A DNA stretch of 64,000 nucleotides. Source: Candidatus Blochmanniella camponoti (lineage in GTDB: Bacteria > Pseudomonadota > Gammaproteobacteria > Enterobacterales > Enterobacteriaceae). How positions within the stretch are numbered: position 1 is the stretch's first letter; the number at the start of each line of letters is the position of its first letter. The DNA lies in NCBI RefSeq assembly GCF_023585825.1, contig NZ_CP097751.1, positions 558,001 through 622,000 on the forward strand, read 5' to 3'. Both the position numbers and the translations under genes were made by a program. Below are positions 21,088 through 34,835 of this stretch, in pieces. The notes beneath the pieces are model-generated. The model saw only the letters and a list, made by a program, of their open reading frames with translations. It ran no database searches and was not told where the DNA came from.

Positions 21088-23142
21088 TGTAGCATTTCCT
21101 TAATGTATTTAAAGTATGTTCATGTTTATGTTGATTTTATAAATATTGTAATCAAATATTTATGTGCGTTTGTATGTATAATGAATAAAATGATTTTAAA
21201 AAACATATTGGTGTCGTTGTTTTTAACAAATCAAAATATTTGCTACGGAAAAACAATATTCAGCAATTCAATGAATGTATGATGGCTCTATGACATTCTA
21301 TGATCTTTTCTCTAAGAGAAAGTAATAATGAAATGAAGAATTAAAAAAATAATATTCAAAAAAATATTATTTATAGATTTTTGTACCAATTCTTTATAAA
21401 ATATCATTGATTTAAGTGATCGCATTAAAATGTATAAGAGACTTATTTTGTATACCAATACTCATTGGTGCATATATATTATATAATTTAAATTAATAAT
21501 GTTATCATCGCAAAATGGCTTCGTACATATCATCATAAAATTGAATTATATTTCAGATCCTTTATACTAATATAGTATAAAATACATGTTAATTTTTATT
21601 GTGTTTAATCGTGATGTGTATTTTATATACAGTATCGATATTTTGATTATATATTTAAATATGACAAACAAAAATAATACCTGAATATTTGATAACGATA
21701 AGTAAGATGGTGTTAAGATTCATGATGTATATATTATTAACTAATTTTCAGATAGTATCACGGGTAATAATAGGGTAAAATGGTAATTGTATTGAACAAT
21801 CTTCTATTATACATGCAATGAAATGTATAATATTCAATGTTGTACTGCATCCAATCTTGTTAAGTTGTACATGTGATGGATTTTTAGTTTTCGTTACAAT
21901 CTAAATACTAGTATGAACGCTAAGTACATTTGAGAATTTATATATAATAAAATATGATTATGGATATGGTAAGTTTATTATATAACGTTAAACATTTCTG
22001 CATTCAGAGAAAAATTAGATTAATAATTATTTCTGGAATTTATGATAATAGTATTATAATAATATTACAAGAATTTCCTCTTCATATCAGAAATAACCTA
22101 TAATAATAACATCTATGTTATAGATACACAATATAGAAATGTTTGTATCATATTCTTATTCAGTTATAATTATAAAAATTTAAAATTTCAGATATTGAAA
22201 TTATTTGATCATCAAACATCAATTTTAGAAATTTTATGTATGATTGAGTTATTTTCATTTTATTTGTATCTATTTTTTATAGCATAAGAAAAATTCGTAA
22301 ATTTTTTTAAAAATAAAATACCAACATGGTGACATACATAACAGTATGTTATTAACGATGTTTTATAAATTTTTAAAAAATATATTTATTTTAGTAGCTT
22401 AAATATCAAAAAATACTCAAAACCCTAAATGCTAATAGCAATAGTCACATTAGTATAAACTGGATTTTTTTTACTACATATTATGGATATTTTGGTATAT
22501 ACAAAATATTTCTTACAAATCTTCTCCATTAAGAACAGCTACATATTATTAGGAAATTGTTTGATATTTTTAATCAAAATGCTATTAGATATCAGAATGT
22601 TGTTAGATTATATTTATAATTAAAAATTATAAAACATTTTAATTGATATTAAATTTAAATAAGTGACGCAGTTTAATACTGTATTAGAGCTGATTCAATA
22701 AAAACCTAGTCGTATTTATTGTATAAAGAAAGATATCTATATTCATAGAAACATAAGTATGAATATTGTTGTACCTTGGTAAGTTATAATTGTGATAATA
22801 CCGGTATTGATATTGATTAATATTTAAAACATGAAAACATTAATAATATCTTATGGTGTGATTCCTTTTATTTATTCAATAATTAATTATTAGTTAATAT
22901 AACTTATTTGTAGGAAACATATATGTGGCCCACGTATTTATTTGTTTTAAATTAATTATTTAACACTAATCATAATATTTTATCTAAAAAGATAGAATTG
23001 TTTATTTAAAATAGACATAAATTGTTGTAGATTTGTGTGATTCATTATGTGACTTATTATCACGTATAATCAAAGGAGAATAAATTATAACCGATTGTCA
23101 ATCTACCTGAGTATTGTAACGTATGTCAATAATATAATTTTT
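21088..23142. other. 2.05 kb gene-free spacer, aceE/mrcB
   Basis: Largest empty region in the window, between divergent aceE and mrcB. It is very AT-rich, with stops in all frames and no convincing translation, tRNA or conserved small RNA. It should hold both promoters. It most likely represents erased genes (pdhR, aroP, ampE, ampD, nadC neighbourhood in E. coli) at a synteny break. Confidence 0.6.
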
Positions 23143-25473
23143 ATGAATCAATTATCATATAAGTATCATTCTGTCATTGTGCAACGAGCTTTATTTTTTT
23201 TATACACTGTAATGTGCTTTTTTTTGTTTATTATCATTTTAATTGTAGTGTATGGAATATTTTTAGATAAGAAGGTTCAAAGTCGTATTGATGGAAAGGT
23301 TTGGAGACTACCTACTATTATTTATAGCCGTATGATTAATGTAGAACCTAATATGTCGTATCATAAAAATGATATAATTCATTTATTGGAAGCGTTACAG
23401 TATCGCCAAGTCTCTAAAATTACTCATTCAGGAGAATTTGTTGTACATAATAATGACATTGAATTATTTCGTAGGTCTTTTAATTTTCCAAGTGGAGAAG
23501 AAGGAGAGATACATGTATCCTTTTTTTTTAATCAAGAAAAATTACTTCGCATTTACAATCAAGACACAAAGAATAATTTTGGTTTATTTCGATTTGATCC
23601 TAAGATCATGTCTATTTTATATGCTCCCAATAAGCAACAAAGATTATTTATACCAAGATCAGGATTTCCAGATATATTAATAGATATGTTGTTAGCTGTT
23701 GAAGATCGTTATTTTTATCGGCATGATGGTATTCAGATATCTTCTATTGGTCGCGCTTTTTTAGCAAATGTTTTTTCCGGTCGTACTGTACAAGGCGGAA
23801 GTACTTTAACGCAACAATTGGTAAAAAATTTATTTTTAAATAATACACGATCGTTGTGGCGTAAATTTAATGAAGCCTATATGGCTTTAATTTTTGATCA
23901 TCGATATAGTAAGGACCGTATTCTTGAATTATATTTGAATGAAATATATTTTGGTCAAAACGGAAATGATCAAATTCATGGATTTCCTTTAGCTAGTTTT
24001 TATTATTTTGGTCGACCGATCAATGAATTAAGTATAGATCAACAGGCAATGTTAGTGGGGATGATAAAAGGCGCGTCTTTATATAATCCCTGGAAAAATC
24101 CACACATAACACTGGAACGTCGCAATTTAATACTCAAATTATTAGAACATAGAAATATTATTGATAAAAAAATATGTGCTATTCTTAGTGCGCGACCTTT
24201 AGGAACTCAGCCAAAGGATGAGATATTAATCTTACAACCTGCTTTTACACAAATGGTAAATGAAGAAATACAAAATATTGATCAAATTCATGATTTTTCT
24301 GGAATAAAAATATTTACTACGTTAGATCCTATTTCCCAAAAAGCAGCAGAACAGGCAATGGAATTGGGTATTCATAAATTAAGACATTATTATAATGTAA
24401 AAGATTTAGAAGGAGCCATAGTTGTAGTAGATCGATTTAGTGGAAAAATACGAGCTATGGTAGGAGGATCTGATCCCCATTTTTCTGGATTTAATCGTGC
24501 GATGCATGCTCGTCGTTCTATAGGTTCATTAGCAAAGCCAGCAGTGTATTTAGCAGCTCTAAGTCATCCTGATAAATATCACCTCAATACATGGATTGCT
24601 GATGAGCCTATTCATTTACAACAACCAAATGGAGTAATTTGGTCCCCTAAAAATTATGACCGAAAATTTCGAGGTAAGGTCACTCTTATTGATGCTTTTA
24701 TTAAATCTCTTAATGTACCTACTGTTAATTTAGGCATGACAATAGGATTAGACGCTATTTCTGATGTTTTAAAAAAATTGGGCATTTCGCCTGATTTTAT
24801 TTCTTCCTTTCCATCTATCCTTTTAGGATCCATTAGTTTGACACCTATAGAAGTCGCTCAAGAATTTCAAACTATTGCTAGCGGCGGGCAATATTCTGCC
24901 TTATCATCTGTTTGTTATATTATGAACGAAGAAGATATGGTATTATATCAACATTTTACTAAGACAGAGCGTGTTATTTTCCCTCAAGCAGCTTATTTAA
25001 CGTTATATGCAATGCAACAAGTAGTAACACGAGGAACGTCTTGTATTTTATCTTTAAAATTTCCTTGTTCTCAGTTAGCCGCAAAAACCGGAACTACTAA
25101 TGATCTTCGTGATAGTTGGTTTGTTGGAATTGATGACACAGAAGTAACTGTGATTTGGATAGGACGTGACAATAATGGAAGAACTAAGTTAACAGGTACT
25201 AATGGCGCATTAACTCTATATAATTTGTATTTAGATCATAAAAATCCTACTCCTTTACATTTAGAACTACCTAGTGGTATTAAGAACATACCTATAGATA
25301 ATTGTGGTAATTTTACATTAAATGATAGCAAAAATACTGATTGTCAGGTCTTGCCAGTGTGGGTGAATGATTGGCAATTATTATTTCAGTCACTTAAAGA
25401 ATCAAAAATAATCTCGTATAATCAACAATCGATAAATACCGTAGAAGAAAAAGGTACTCACAATACCAAATGA
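23143..25473 (+). CDS. mrcB: PBP1B, bifunctional peptidoglycan synthase
   Basis: PBP1B polymerises lipid II and crosslinks stem peptides at the inner membrane. The protein has 776 residues (E. coli 844). An N-terminal membrane helix (about residues 17-42) is followed by the UB2H domain that binds LpoB (about 70-150). The glycosyltransferase domain has catalytic Glu187 in AVEDRYFYRHDG and GGSTLTQQLVKNLF; the transpeptidase has Ser462-Leu-Ala-Lys465 and a KTGTT box from residue 648. ATG 23143 was chosen; a longer in-frame reading from 23095 has no E. coli counterpart and a poor context. The cytoplasmic tail and C-terminal tail are shortened. Penicillin-binding catalytic residues are all present. 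Confidence 0.97.
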   Translation: MNQLSYKYHSVIVQRALFFLYTVMCFFLFIIILIVVYGIFLDKKVQSRIDGKVWRLPTIIYSRMINVEPNMSYHKNDIIHLLEALQYRQVSKITHSGEFVVHNNDIELFRRSFNFPSGEEGEIHVSFFFNQEKLLRIYNQDTKNNFGLFRFDPKIMSILYAPNKQQRLFIPRSGFPDILIDMLLAVEDRYFYRHDGIQISSIGRAFLANVFSGRTVQGGSTLTQQLVKNLFLNNTRSLWRKFNEAYMALIFDHRYSKDRILELYLNEIYFGQNGNDQIHGFPLASFYYFGRPINELSIDQQAMLVGMIKGASLYNPWKNPHITLERRNLILKLLEHRNIIDKKICAILSARPLGTQPKDEILILQPAFTQMVNEEIQNIDQIHDFSGIKIFTTLDPISQKAAEQAMELGIHKLRHYYNVKDLEGAIVVVDRFSGKIRAMVGGSDPHFSGFNRAMHARRSIGSLAKPAVYLAALSHPDKYHLNTWIADEPIHLQQPNGVIWSPKNYDRKFRGKVTLIDAFIKSLNVPTVNLGMTIGLDAISDVLKKLGISPDFISSFPSILLGSISLTPIEVAQEFQTIASGGQYSALSSVCYIMNEEDMVLYQHFTKTERVIFPQAAYLTLYAMQQVVTRGTSCILSLKFPCSQLAAKTGTTNDLRDSWFVGIDDTEVTVIWIGRDNNGRTKLTGTNGALTLYNLYLDHKNPTPLHLELPSGIKNIPIDNCGNFTLNDSKNTDCQVLPVWVNDWQLLFQSLKESKIISYNQQSINTVEEKGTHNTK

Positions 25474-25823
25474 ATAGATAAATAATTTTACTATAAATAA
25501 TTGTTAATTGTTTGGTAAAATAGAAGTACGATTTATACAATAATATCCAATGATACTTTACGTCACTTTCATTCTATTTTAATATCGTTAATTGATAGCA
25601 TTATATTTAAATATTTCCTAATAAAATAAAATTTATTTATATAGTATATGTTTATAAATTGTAAATAATGTCACTGTATATAACATATATTTGATAATTA
25701 TATAAATTTTTTTAATGGATTAATTTTTTTATAAAGTTAAATATGCTCAAATTATAAATTGATTAATTAATTATTATAAAACGAATTATAATGTTTTATA
25801 TTCAATATAAAAGGTTAATAATT
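25474..25823 (+). other. Gene-free spacer mrcB-erpA
   Basis: About 350 AT-rich bases with nothing recognisable. The E. coli intervening fhu and hemL genes are absent. Confidence 0.5.
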
Positions 25824-26177
25824 ATGAATAATGATGCAAAATTTCCTATACAATTGACTGATTTTGCGGCCAGCAAAGTAAAGTTTTTTACTGAAAATGA
25901 AATAATTAATAGTAATTTACATTTAAAATTGCGCGTATATATTGTAGGAGGAGGTTGCAGTGGGTTTCAATATGGTTTTATCTTAGATGATAAAATTTCT
26001 AGCGATGATTGTATTATAAAAAATAACGGTGCCACTTTAGTAATAGACCCTATGAGCCTGCAATATTTATTTGGAGGTATTATAGATTATTACGAAGGAT
26101 TAGAAGGATCTCGATTTGTTGTAATCAATCCAAATGCCAAGAATACTTGTAGTTGTGGTTCTTCTTTCAGTGTATAA
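25824..26177 (+). CDS. erpA: ErpA, A-type iron-sulfur carrier
   Basis: ErpA receives Fe-S clusters from scaffold proteins and passes them to targets such as isoprenoid enzymes IspG/IspH. The protein has 117 residues (E. coli 114). The three cluster-binding cysteines are in [11 protein letters not shown] and in the C-terminal CSCGSSF. ATG 25824 ([13 protein letters not shown]) agrees with the family and has AAGG nine bases upstream; the earlier in-frame ATG at 25791 adds 11 residues not seen in homologues. The final codons lie in a 17-bp-arm stem-loop. It is the likely source of clusters for the MEP-pathway enzymes, whose ispD and ispF genes are at 40001-41196. Confidence 0.97.
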   Translation: MNNDAKFPIQLTDFAASKVKFFTENEIINSNLHLKLRVYIVGGGCSGFQYGFILDDKISSDDCIIKNNGATLVIDPMSLQYLFGGIIDYYEGLEGSRFVVINPNAKNTCSCGSSFSV

Positions 26178-26207
26178 ATATTTGTTGTGTACAACAAATA
26201 TTTATAC
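26172..26207 (+). terminator. 17-bp-arm stem-loop over the erpA stop
   Basis: Arms 26172-26188 (GTATAAATATTTGTTGT) and 26191-26207 are exact reverse complements separated by two bases, and include the erpA TAA at 26175-26177. No T-run follows. Confidence 0.5.
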
Positions 26208-28285
<2,078 letters not shown>

Positions 28286-28363
28286 TACATACGAGTGAGA
28301 ATGTTTATGATATTATTTTTTGGTTCGTATGAAAATCAAGATTAATTCACAAAGGAAATAAAA

Positions 28364-29662
28364 ATGCCTAAGATTTTAAATATTGTTGGACGCGAGGTCA
28401 TTGATTCTCGTGGTAATCCAACAGTAGAGACTGAAGTATATATTAAAGGTGGTTCTAGATTCGCATCTGTTCCGTCTGGAGCATCTGTTGGTTCTCAAGA
28501 AGCTTTAGAGTTAAGAGATAATAATAATAATCGGTTTTTTGGAAAAGGAGTAACAAAAGCGGTCAGCGCTGTAAATGGACCCATTCGCAAAGCATTAATA
28601 GGAATGGATGTAACGCAACAACGTGTTATTGATACGATTATGATTGATTTGGATGGAACCAGTAATAAGTCAAAATTTGGTGCTAACGCTATCTTGAGTG
28701 TTTCTTTAGCAGTTGCAAAAGCAGCTTCGGCATTTAAAAATGTTCCATTATATCAACATATTTCTGATTTGTATGATGCACCAACAAATACATTTGTTAT
28801 ACCACTCCCTATGATGAATATTATTAATGGCGGTAAGCATGCTGATAATAATTTAGATATTCAGGAATTTATGATTATCCCGATTGGGGCAAAAACCATC
28901 AAAGAAGCAATTCAGATGGGATCTGAAATATCACATAATTTAAGAGTAATCTTAAATAATAAAGGAATATCCACGCAATTAGGCGACGAAGGTGGATATG
29001 CTCCTAATCTTAATTCTCATGCCACTGCATTAGAATTAATAAAAGAATCTATAGAACAGTCCGATTATATTTTAAAAGAAGATGTTGTCCTAGCAATAGA
29101 TTGTGCTGCATCTGAATTGTTTGATACATCTACCAATAGGTATAACATAAAAAGTGAAAAAAAGTTTTTTACTTCTGAGGAATTTACTTATTATTTGTCA
29201 TCATTAGCACAAAAATACTCGATAGTTTCTATTGAAGATGGACAAAGTGAATATGATTGGGATGGATTTTCTTACCAAACCAAAGTTCTTGGTAATAAAA
29301 TTCAACTAATAGGAGATGACTTGTTTGTAACTAACATAAATCTGTTACAAATAGGTATTAATCGAAATATTGCAAATTCTATTTTAATTAAATGCAATCA
29401 GATAGGGTCTTTAACTGAAACACTAGAAACGATTAGAATGGCTAAAAATGCAGGTTACGGTACAATTATTTCACATCGTTCCGGAGAAACTGAAGATACA
29501 AGCATTGCTGACATCGCCGTGGGTACCTCTGCGGGTCAAATAAAAACTGGACCTGTGCGTTGTTCTGAACGAGTAGCTAAATACAATCAACTAATTCGTA
29601 TAGAAGAAATGTTAGGAAAAAAGGGAGTGTTTTATAGATTCAACAGTAAACTTATGTCATAG
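28364..29662 (+). CDS. eno: Eno, enolase
   Basis: Enolase interconverts 2-phosphoglycerate and phosphoenolpyruvate. The protein has 432 residues, the same as E. coli. [13 protein letters not shown] at the start, the active-site loop [31 protein letters not shown], the Mg ligands in [13 protein letters not shown] and IGDDLFVT, and the HRSGETED segment are all intact. A clear AAGGAA precedes ATG 28364. In enterics enolase also scaffolds the RNA degradosome through RNase E; whether that holds here cannot be judged. Its phosphoenolpyruvate product feeds AroF at 51064-52131. Confidence 0.98.
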   Translation: MPKILNIVGREVIDSRGNPTVETEVYIKGGSRFASVPSGASVGSQEALELRDNNNNRFFGKGVTKAVSAVNGPIRKALIGMDVTQQRVIDTIMIDLDGTSNKSKFGANAILSVSLAVAKAASAFKNVPLYQHISDLYDAPTNTFVIPLPMMNIINGGKHADNNLDIQEFMIIPIGAKTIKEAIQMGSEISHNLRVILNNKGISTQLGDEGGYAPNLNSHATALELIKESIEQSDYILKEDVVLAIDCAASELFDTSTNRYNIKSEKKFFTSEEFTYYLSSLAQKYSIVSIEDGQSEYDWDGFSYQTKVLGNKIQLIGDDLFVTNINLLQIGINRNIANSILIKCNQIGSLTETLETIRMAKNAGYGTIISHRSGETEDTSIADIAVGTSAGQIKTGPVRCSERVAKYNQLIRIEEMLGKKGVFYRFNSKLMS

Positions 29663-29677
29663 TTGATGCCGTAATTC

Positions 29678-29696
29678 AGTATATATAAATATATAC
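29678..29696. repeat. AT palindrome, copy 1
   Basis: Contains the 18-base string AGTATATATAAATATATA, repeated at 29852-29869; arms GTATATAT / ATATATAC. Confidence 0.5.
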
Positions 29697-29751
29697 AAAA
29701 TTAGATAAAAGAATATTTTTTATAGAAAAATTAAAAGATGAGGCAGTTTGT

Positions 29752-29775
29752 ATGCTCTATATGATAATAGAGCAT
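29752..29775 (+). terminator. Stem-loop after eno
   Basis: Arms ATGCTCTAT / ATAGAGCAT with a 6-base loop, 90 bases after the eno stop, followed by TAATTAAT. Plausible weak terminator. Confidence 0.4.
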
Positions 29776-29850
29776 TAATTAATAAGTAATTAATTTGCGT
29801 TTTTTTTGATATAAAAAATATATATGTAATTATTGCTGTGAGCTAAACAA

Positions 29851-29874
29851 TAGTATATATAAATATATATACTA
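29851..29874. repeat. AT palindrome, copy 2
   Basis: Perfect 11-bp arms TAGTATATATA / TATATATACTA with an AA loop. It shares 18 bases with the copy about 170 bases upstream, so it may be a local duplication. Confidence 0.5.
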
Positions 29875-30254
29875 GTAATATAGTTAATTCTTAATGTGTC
29901 TTTTTATATTGTGTTGTAAACTGTTTCTTATTAATTTCAAAAAATTGAATAATTGATTCTACCGCATATATTTTATATTGCTACTATAATAACATACCTG
30001 TTGAAGTATGTGCGTTTTATGTTTTATTGCAGTTTATGTTGTTTTCAAATAACAAGAAATAATTCTCAAAAAGTATTTTTTAATGAGATCTAATAAATTT
30101 TCAAATTAAGTTTATTTATATACGTTAGTAATCCATATTGTTTAATATCCAGATAAATTGGATTACATGGGTATGTCAATATTTTAAAAAGATACACATC
30201 CTTACCAATTTGTAAGATTTTTTATTTATGCAACAAATTAAGTAGTTTAATTTA

Positions 30255-32075
30255 ATGATAAAAAACACAGCACATAACGAAATAACACCGTTAACTTCGG
30301 AGCAGTTAGATTATATTCGATCATTTTTAGTTACTTTGTCCAGTTCTCAACTGATTTGGATATCCGGATACCTATGGGGATTGGCAAGTGTTGCAGAAAC
30401 TAATAAAATAACTGATATTTCTAAAAACACTAAAATCGAAGGTGTTTGTCTTAATAAAACAATTACTTTAATATCTGCTTCTCAAACTGGAAATGCACGT
30501 CAATTAGCTGAGAAATTACGCGATGATATTCATGCAATTAATATGGATGTCATGTTGTTCAATGCTGGAGATTACAGATTTAAGAAAATTTCTAAAGAAA
30601 CATTATTAATTATTATTACTTCCACCTATGGAGAGGGAGAACCTCCAGAAGAAGCAATTGCGTTATACAGGTATTTATTTTCCAATAAAGCAGTTAAAAT
30701 GCCAAATACTCATTTTGCGGTATTTAGTTTTGGAGATCGTTCATATGAACATTTTGCTAAAGCTGGGAAAGATTTTGATCAGCGATTAGAGGAGCTTGGA
30801 GCGCATCGATTATGCGATCGAGTCGATGTTGATATCGATTTTAAAGAAGAAGCTAATGTGTGGAGAAAAAAAATAGTTCTTTTATTAAAAAATAAAAGAA
30901 TATCTACTTCCATATTTAATCAAAATAATGAAAGTTGCAGTCTTGAGCAAGTAAATCACATTGTATATAACAAAGAATATCCATTAATTGCTTGTTTATC
31001 AAACCGATACAAAATTACTAGTCGTGATTCACTTAAAGATGTGCATCATTTAGAGATAAATATTGCTGATTCTGGTTTACATTATCAACCAGGAGATGCG
31101 TTAGGAGTGTGGTATGAAAATGATCCTAATCTTATTAATGAGTTATTAGAATTATTAAGATTGAAAGGAACTGAACAAGTACGAGTTAAAGAAGAGCCAA
31201 TGTTTCTTAGTGAAGCATTACAGAAACATTATGAATTAACTCATAATACTTCTGTTGTTGTAAAAAATATAGCTACTATTACTCAAAATAAAATGTTGTT
31301 GGATTTATTCGGTAATTCAGAAAAATTAAATAAATTTATTTTAACTACGCCTATTATTGAAATGATGCATCGTGTATCAATTGCAATAACTCCGCAAGAG
31401 TTATTGCAAATATTACGCCCTATGAAACCCCGATTTTATTCCATTTCTTCCGCTCAATCAGAGGTAGGAGATGAAATACATATTACTGTAAGCGTAGTAC
31501 GTTATAAGACAAATGAACGCTTTAGAACAGGTGGTGCTAGTGGTTATTTAGTAGATCGCATAAAAGAAAATGAAAAAATACGTATTTTTATTGAGCCTAA
31601 TAATAATTTTAGACTACCAAAAAATTCTAATGTTCCAGTAATTATGATTGGAGCCGGAACAGGTATTGCTCCGTTTCGTGCTTTTATGCAACAAAGAGCT
31701 GCAGATAGTGCATCAGGAAAAAACTGGTTATTTTTTGGGAATTTAAGATTCATAGATGATTTTCTTTATCAAATTGAATGGCAACGTTATTTCAGAGATG
31801 GTTTATTAACCAAAATTGATACAGCTTGGTCCAGAGATCAAAATGATAAGATTTATGTACAAAACAAATTATTAAAGAACAGCGTAGAGCTTTGGTCATG
31901 GATTCAAGAAGGAGCTCATATTTATGTATGTGGCGATGCTAAACATATGGCTCAAGATGTAAATAAGGCTTTAGTTATGTTAGCATCTAAACATGGGAGT
32001 ATGGGTTTAGATGAAGCGAATGAATTTTGGCATAACATGCGGATACAACATCGTTATCAGAGAGATATTTACTAA
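30255..32075 (+). CDS. cysJ: CysJ, sulfite reductase flavoprotein subunit
   Basis: CysJ carries electrons from NADPH through FAD and FMN to the CysI hemoprotein, which reduces sulfite to sulfide. The protein has 606 residues (E. coli 599). The flavodoxin-like FMN domain (about 70-210) contains [27 protein letters not shown] and [11 protein letters not shown]; the FAD domain has [11 protein letters not shown] and GGASGYL; the NADPH domain has [18 protein letters not shown] and [13 protein letters not shown]. The C-terminal aromatic QRDIY is kept. It overlaps cysI by one base, indicating coupled translation. This begins the contiguous sulfate-assimilation run that ends with cysC. Confidence 0.98.
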   Translation: MIKNTAHNEITPLTSEQLDYIRSFLVTLSSSQLIWISGYLWGLASVAETNKITDISKNTKIEGVCLNKTITLISASQTGNARQLAEKLRDDIHAINMDVMLFNAGDYRFKKISKETLLIIITSTYGEGEPPEEAIALYRYLFSNKAVKMPNTHFAVFSFGDRSYEHFAKAGKDFDQRLEELGAHRLCDRVDVDIDFKEEANVWRKKIVLLLKNKRISTSIFNQNNESCSLEQVNHIVYNKEYPLIACLSNRYKITSRDSLKDVHHLEINIADSGLHYQPGDALGVWYENDPNLINELLELLRLKGTEQVRVKEEPMFLSEALQKHYELTHNTSVVVKNIATITQNKMLLDLFGNSEKLNKFILTTPIIEMMHRVSIAITPQELLQILRPMKPRFYSISSAQSEVGDEIHITVSVVRYKTNERFRTGGASGYLVDRIKENEKIRIFIEPNNNFRLPKNSNVPVIMIGAGTGIAPFRAFMQQRAADSASGKNWLFFGNLRFIDDFLYQIEWQRYFRDGLLTKIDTAWSRDQNDKIYVQNKLLKNSVELWSWIQEGAHIYVCGDAKHMAQDVNKALVMLASKHGSMGLDEANEFWHNMRIQHRYQRDIY

Positions 32076-33802
32076 TGAACAGCAAATATAATCATAACAA
32101 TGATAAAAATATACCGTTATTATCCGATAATGAGCGAATTAAACAGGAAAGCAACTTTCTAAGAGGCACTATTGCTCAAAATTTAGACAATAACTTAACC
32201 GGTGGATTTAGTACAGAAGATGCTCAATTAATCAGATTCCATGGCATGTATCAACAGGATGATCGCGATGTACGTGTAGAACGAGCAAATCAAAAATTAG
32301 AACCACTAATCAATATGATGTTGCGCTGTCGTTTACCGGGCGGCGTGATTATGCCGGCCCAATGGTTGGCTATCGATGATTTTTCAGAAAAATATACTTT
32401 ATATGGCACGATACGTCTTACTACTCGACAAACCTTTCAACTACATGGTTTATTAAAACCTAACTTGAAAAATGTGCATCGTTTATTGAATAAATTGGGA
32501 TTAGATTCTATAGCTACTGCTGGAGATGTAAATCGTAATGTAATATGCACAGCTAATCCCATGGAATCAACATTACATTATCAGGTATGGGAATTGGCGA
32601 AAAGTATTTCTTCATATTTACTGCCGAAATCTAATGCATATGCAGAAATTTGGTTAGATTCAAAAAAAACAGAATCTACAGATTCTGAGCCAATTTTAAG
32701 CGCTACTTATTTACCTCGTAAATTTAAAATAGCAATTGCGATACCGCCTATAAATGATGTAGATGTTCATGCTAACGATCTTAGTTTTATTGCTATCAGA
32801 AGCGAGAACACTGATCAAATAATTGGTTTTAATGTATTAGTAGGTGGAGGATTAGCAATGACTTACGGAGATATTACCACATATCCTCGTACAGCTAGCG
32901 CATTTGGATATATTTCTACACAAGATGTTTTAAAAATTGCAGAAACAGTAGTTACAATACAAAGAGATTGGGGAAATAGATCTGATCGTAGACATGCTAA
33001 AACAAAGTATACTTTGACTCGAGTTGGAGTGACAACATTTAAATCAGAAGTTGAACGTCGTTCTGGAGTAAAATTTCATCCAATTCATCCTTATGTATTC
33101 ACGGATAGAGGAGATCGATTTGGATGGGTACAGGGTATTGATGATTATTGGCATCTTACTTTATTTATAGAAAACGGAAGAATATCAAATAATGATCCCC
33201 GTAAGCTGTTAAAACGTGGAATTGCAGAAGTTGCGCAAATACATTCAGGTTCTTTTAGATTGACTGCAAATCAAAATTTAATTATTTCTGGAGTATCTAA
33301 GGACAATAAATTAATGGTTGAAAGTACATTAAGAAAATATGGTGTAATCAATGATGATATTACGCCGCAACGAAAAGCATCTATGGCATGTGTAGCGTTT
33401 CCTACTTGTCCATTAGCGATGGCAGAAGCAGAACGATTTTTACCAAAATTTGTTACTAAGATAGAAAATATCATGTCAAAATATAGATTAGAAAAAGATG
33501 CTATTATTTTACGAGTAACAGGTTGTCCTAACAGTTGTGCTCGCTCGATGTTATCAGAAATTGGATTAACAGGAAGATCAATTGGGCGTTATAATCTTTA
33601 TTTAGGAGGCAATAATATCGGTACGCGTATTCCTCGATTGTACAAAGAAAATATCACGGAAAATGATATTTTAAATATTCTTGATATGACTATTAGTCGT
33701 TGGGCACAAGAGAGAAATAATCAAGAATCTTATGGAGATTATGTAGTAAGATCTGGGATAGTTAATGCTGTTATAAATTCTGAAAAAGATTTTTATGAAT
33801 AA
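32075..33802 (+). CDS. cysI: CysI, sulfite reductase hemoprotein subunit
   Basis: CysI performs the six-electron reduction of sulfite to sulfide with a coupled siroheme-[4Fe-4S] centre. The protein has 575 residues (E. coli 570). The four cluster cysteines are Cys439, Cys445, Cys484 and Cys488 in CVAFPTC and GCPNSC, all intact and offset by five from E. coli. Substrate-binding segments such as [12 protein letters not shown] and QNLIISG are present. The siroheme it needs would be made by CysG from the same cluster. It overlaps cysH by eight bases. Confidence 0.98.
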   Translation: MNSKYNHNNDKNIPLLSDNERIKQESNFLRGTIAQNLDNNLTGGFSTEDAQLIRFHGMYQQDDRDVRVERANQKLEPLINMMLRCRLPGGVIMPAQWLAIDDFSEKYTLYGTIRLTTRQTFQLHGLLKPNLKNVHRLLNKLGLDSIATAGDVNRNVICTANPMESTLHYQVWELAKSISSYLLPKSNAYAEIWLDSKKTESTDSEPILSATYLPRKFKIAIAIPPINDVDVHANDLSFIAIRSENTDQIIGFNVLVGGGLAMTYGDITTYPRTASAFGYISTQDVLKIAETVVTIQRDWGNRSDRRHAKTKYTLTRVGVTTFKSEVERRSGVKFHPIHPYVFTDRGDRFGWVQGIDDYWHLTLFIENGRISNNDPRKLLKRGIAEVAQIHSGSFRLTANQNLIISGVSKDNKLMVESTLRKYGVINDDITPQRKASMACVAFPTCPLAMAEAERFLPKFVTKIENIMSKYRLEKDAIILRVTGCPNSCARSMLSEIGLTGRSIGRYNLYLGGNNIGTRIPRLYKENITENDILNILDMTISRWAQERNNQESYGDYVVRSGIVNAVINSEKDFYE

Positions 33803-34556
33803 ACTATTAAATGTTATTAATCATTGCTGGACTTTTACAGAACTCAATGCACTAGATGTTAATGAACAAAAATTGATTTTAGTTAAAATAAATCGATATT
33901 TAGAATCTTTAAATACGGTAGATAGGTTCACATGGGCTATAGAATATTTACCTAAACAAGCAATATTGTCTTCGAGTTTTGGTATTCAATCATCAGTCAG
34001 TTTACATTTAACCACTCATTATTATCCTAATATTCCGATTATTTTAATTGATACTGGTTATTTATTTCCAGAAACATATCGATTTATCGATCGATTGACA
34101 GAAAAAATGCAATTAAATTTACATGTATTTTCTCCGAATCAATCTGCAGCATGGCAAGAAGCACGATATGGTAAATTATGGACACAAGGCGTAAAAGGAA
34201 TCCAACAATACAATGCTATTAACAAAGTTGAACCTATGCGTCGTGCTCTAAGGACGCTGAAAGTGGAAACATGGTTTGCAGGCTTAAGGAGAAATCAGTC
34301 AGATAGTCGTAAAAAATTGCCAATAATAACCATTCAAAATGGAATTTTCAAATTCCTACCTATCGTTGATTGGAATTCTCTTCAGATTCATAGATACATT
34401 GAAAAACATTCTTTGGAATATCATCCATTGTGGCAACAAGGTTATGTATCAATAGGAGATGTACATACTAGCAGAAAATGGGAACCTGGTATGAAAGAAG
34501 AAGATACACGTTTTTTTGGACTACAACGTGAATGTGGTTTACATATTATTGAGTGA
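33795..34556 (+). CDS. cysH: CysH, PAPS reductase
   Basis: CysH reduces 3'-phosphoadenylyl sulfate to sulfite with thioredoxin or glutaredoxin. The protein has 253 residues (E. coli 244). The adenine-nucleotide-binding region [14 protein letters not shown] and the [14 protein letters not shown] segment are present. The single catalytic cysteine is in the C-terminal ECGLH (Cys247). There are no extra cysteine pairs of the iron-sulfur APS reductase type, so a PAPS substrate fits, in keeping with the presence of cysC. The start overlaps the end of cysI. A stem-loop at 34624-34657 follows the stop. Confidence 0.98.
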   Translation: MNKLLNVINHCWTFTELNALDVNEQKLILVKINRYLESLNTVDRFTWAIEYLPKQAILSSSFGIQSSVSLHLTTHYYPNIPIILIDTGYLFPETYRFIDRLTEKMQLNLHVFSPNQSAAWQEARYGKLWTQGVKGIQQYNAINKVEPMRRALRTLKVETWFAGLRRNQSDSRKKLPIITIQNGIFKFLPIVDWNSLQIHRYIEKHSLEYHPLWQQGYVSIGDVHTSRKWEPGMKEEDTRFFGLQRECGLHIIE

Positions 34557-34623
34557 ATTTATTATTTATATGAAATATTTGTGTGATTATACTTTATTTG
34601 TATTACTATATAATAATTACCTC

Positions 34624-34657
34624 CAGGATACTATGGGTAGTTGTCAATAGTATCCTG
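34624..34657 (+). terminator. Terminator candidate after cysJIH
   Basis: Perfect 11-bp arms CAGGATACTAT / ATAGTATCCTG with a 12-base loop, followed by TTT, 67 bases after the cysH stop. It would separate cysJIH from cysG-cysDNC transcription. Confidence 0.5.
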
Positions 34658-34835
34658 TTTGATAGTGTGTGTTCTCATATTTTAGTCATTATTAGAATAT
34701 TTTAGTATATATGTTTCTAATTGTAGAGAATACAATTTAAAAACCTGAAAAATATGAACTGTTATTCATAATTATAATTTTGTGATTGCATAATTATATT
34801 ATTATTTATTATTGCTTAAGTATTAACGTAATACC

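Larger units (their letters stand above)
29663..30254 (+). other. Gene-free spacer eno-cysJ
   Basis: About 590 AT-rich bases. It holds a 9-bp stem-loop after eno and two copies of an AT palindrome (29678-29696 and 29851-29874). The cysJIH promoter must be here; I could not identify a CysB-like site. Confidence 0.5.
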
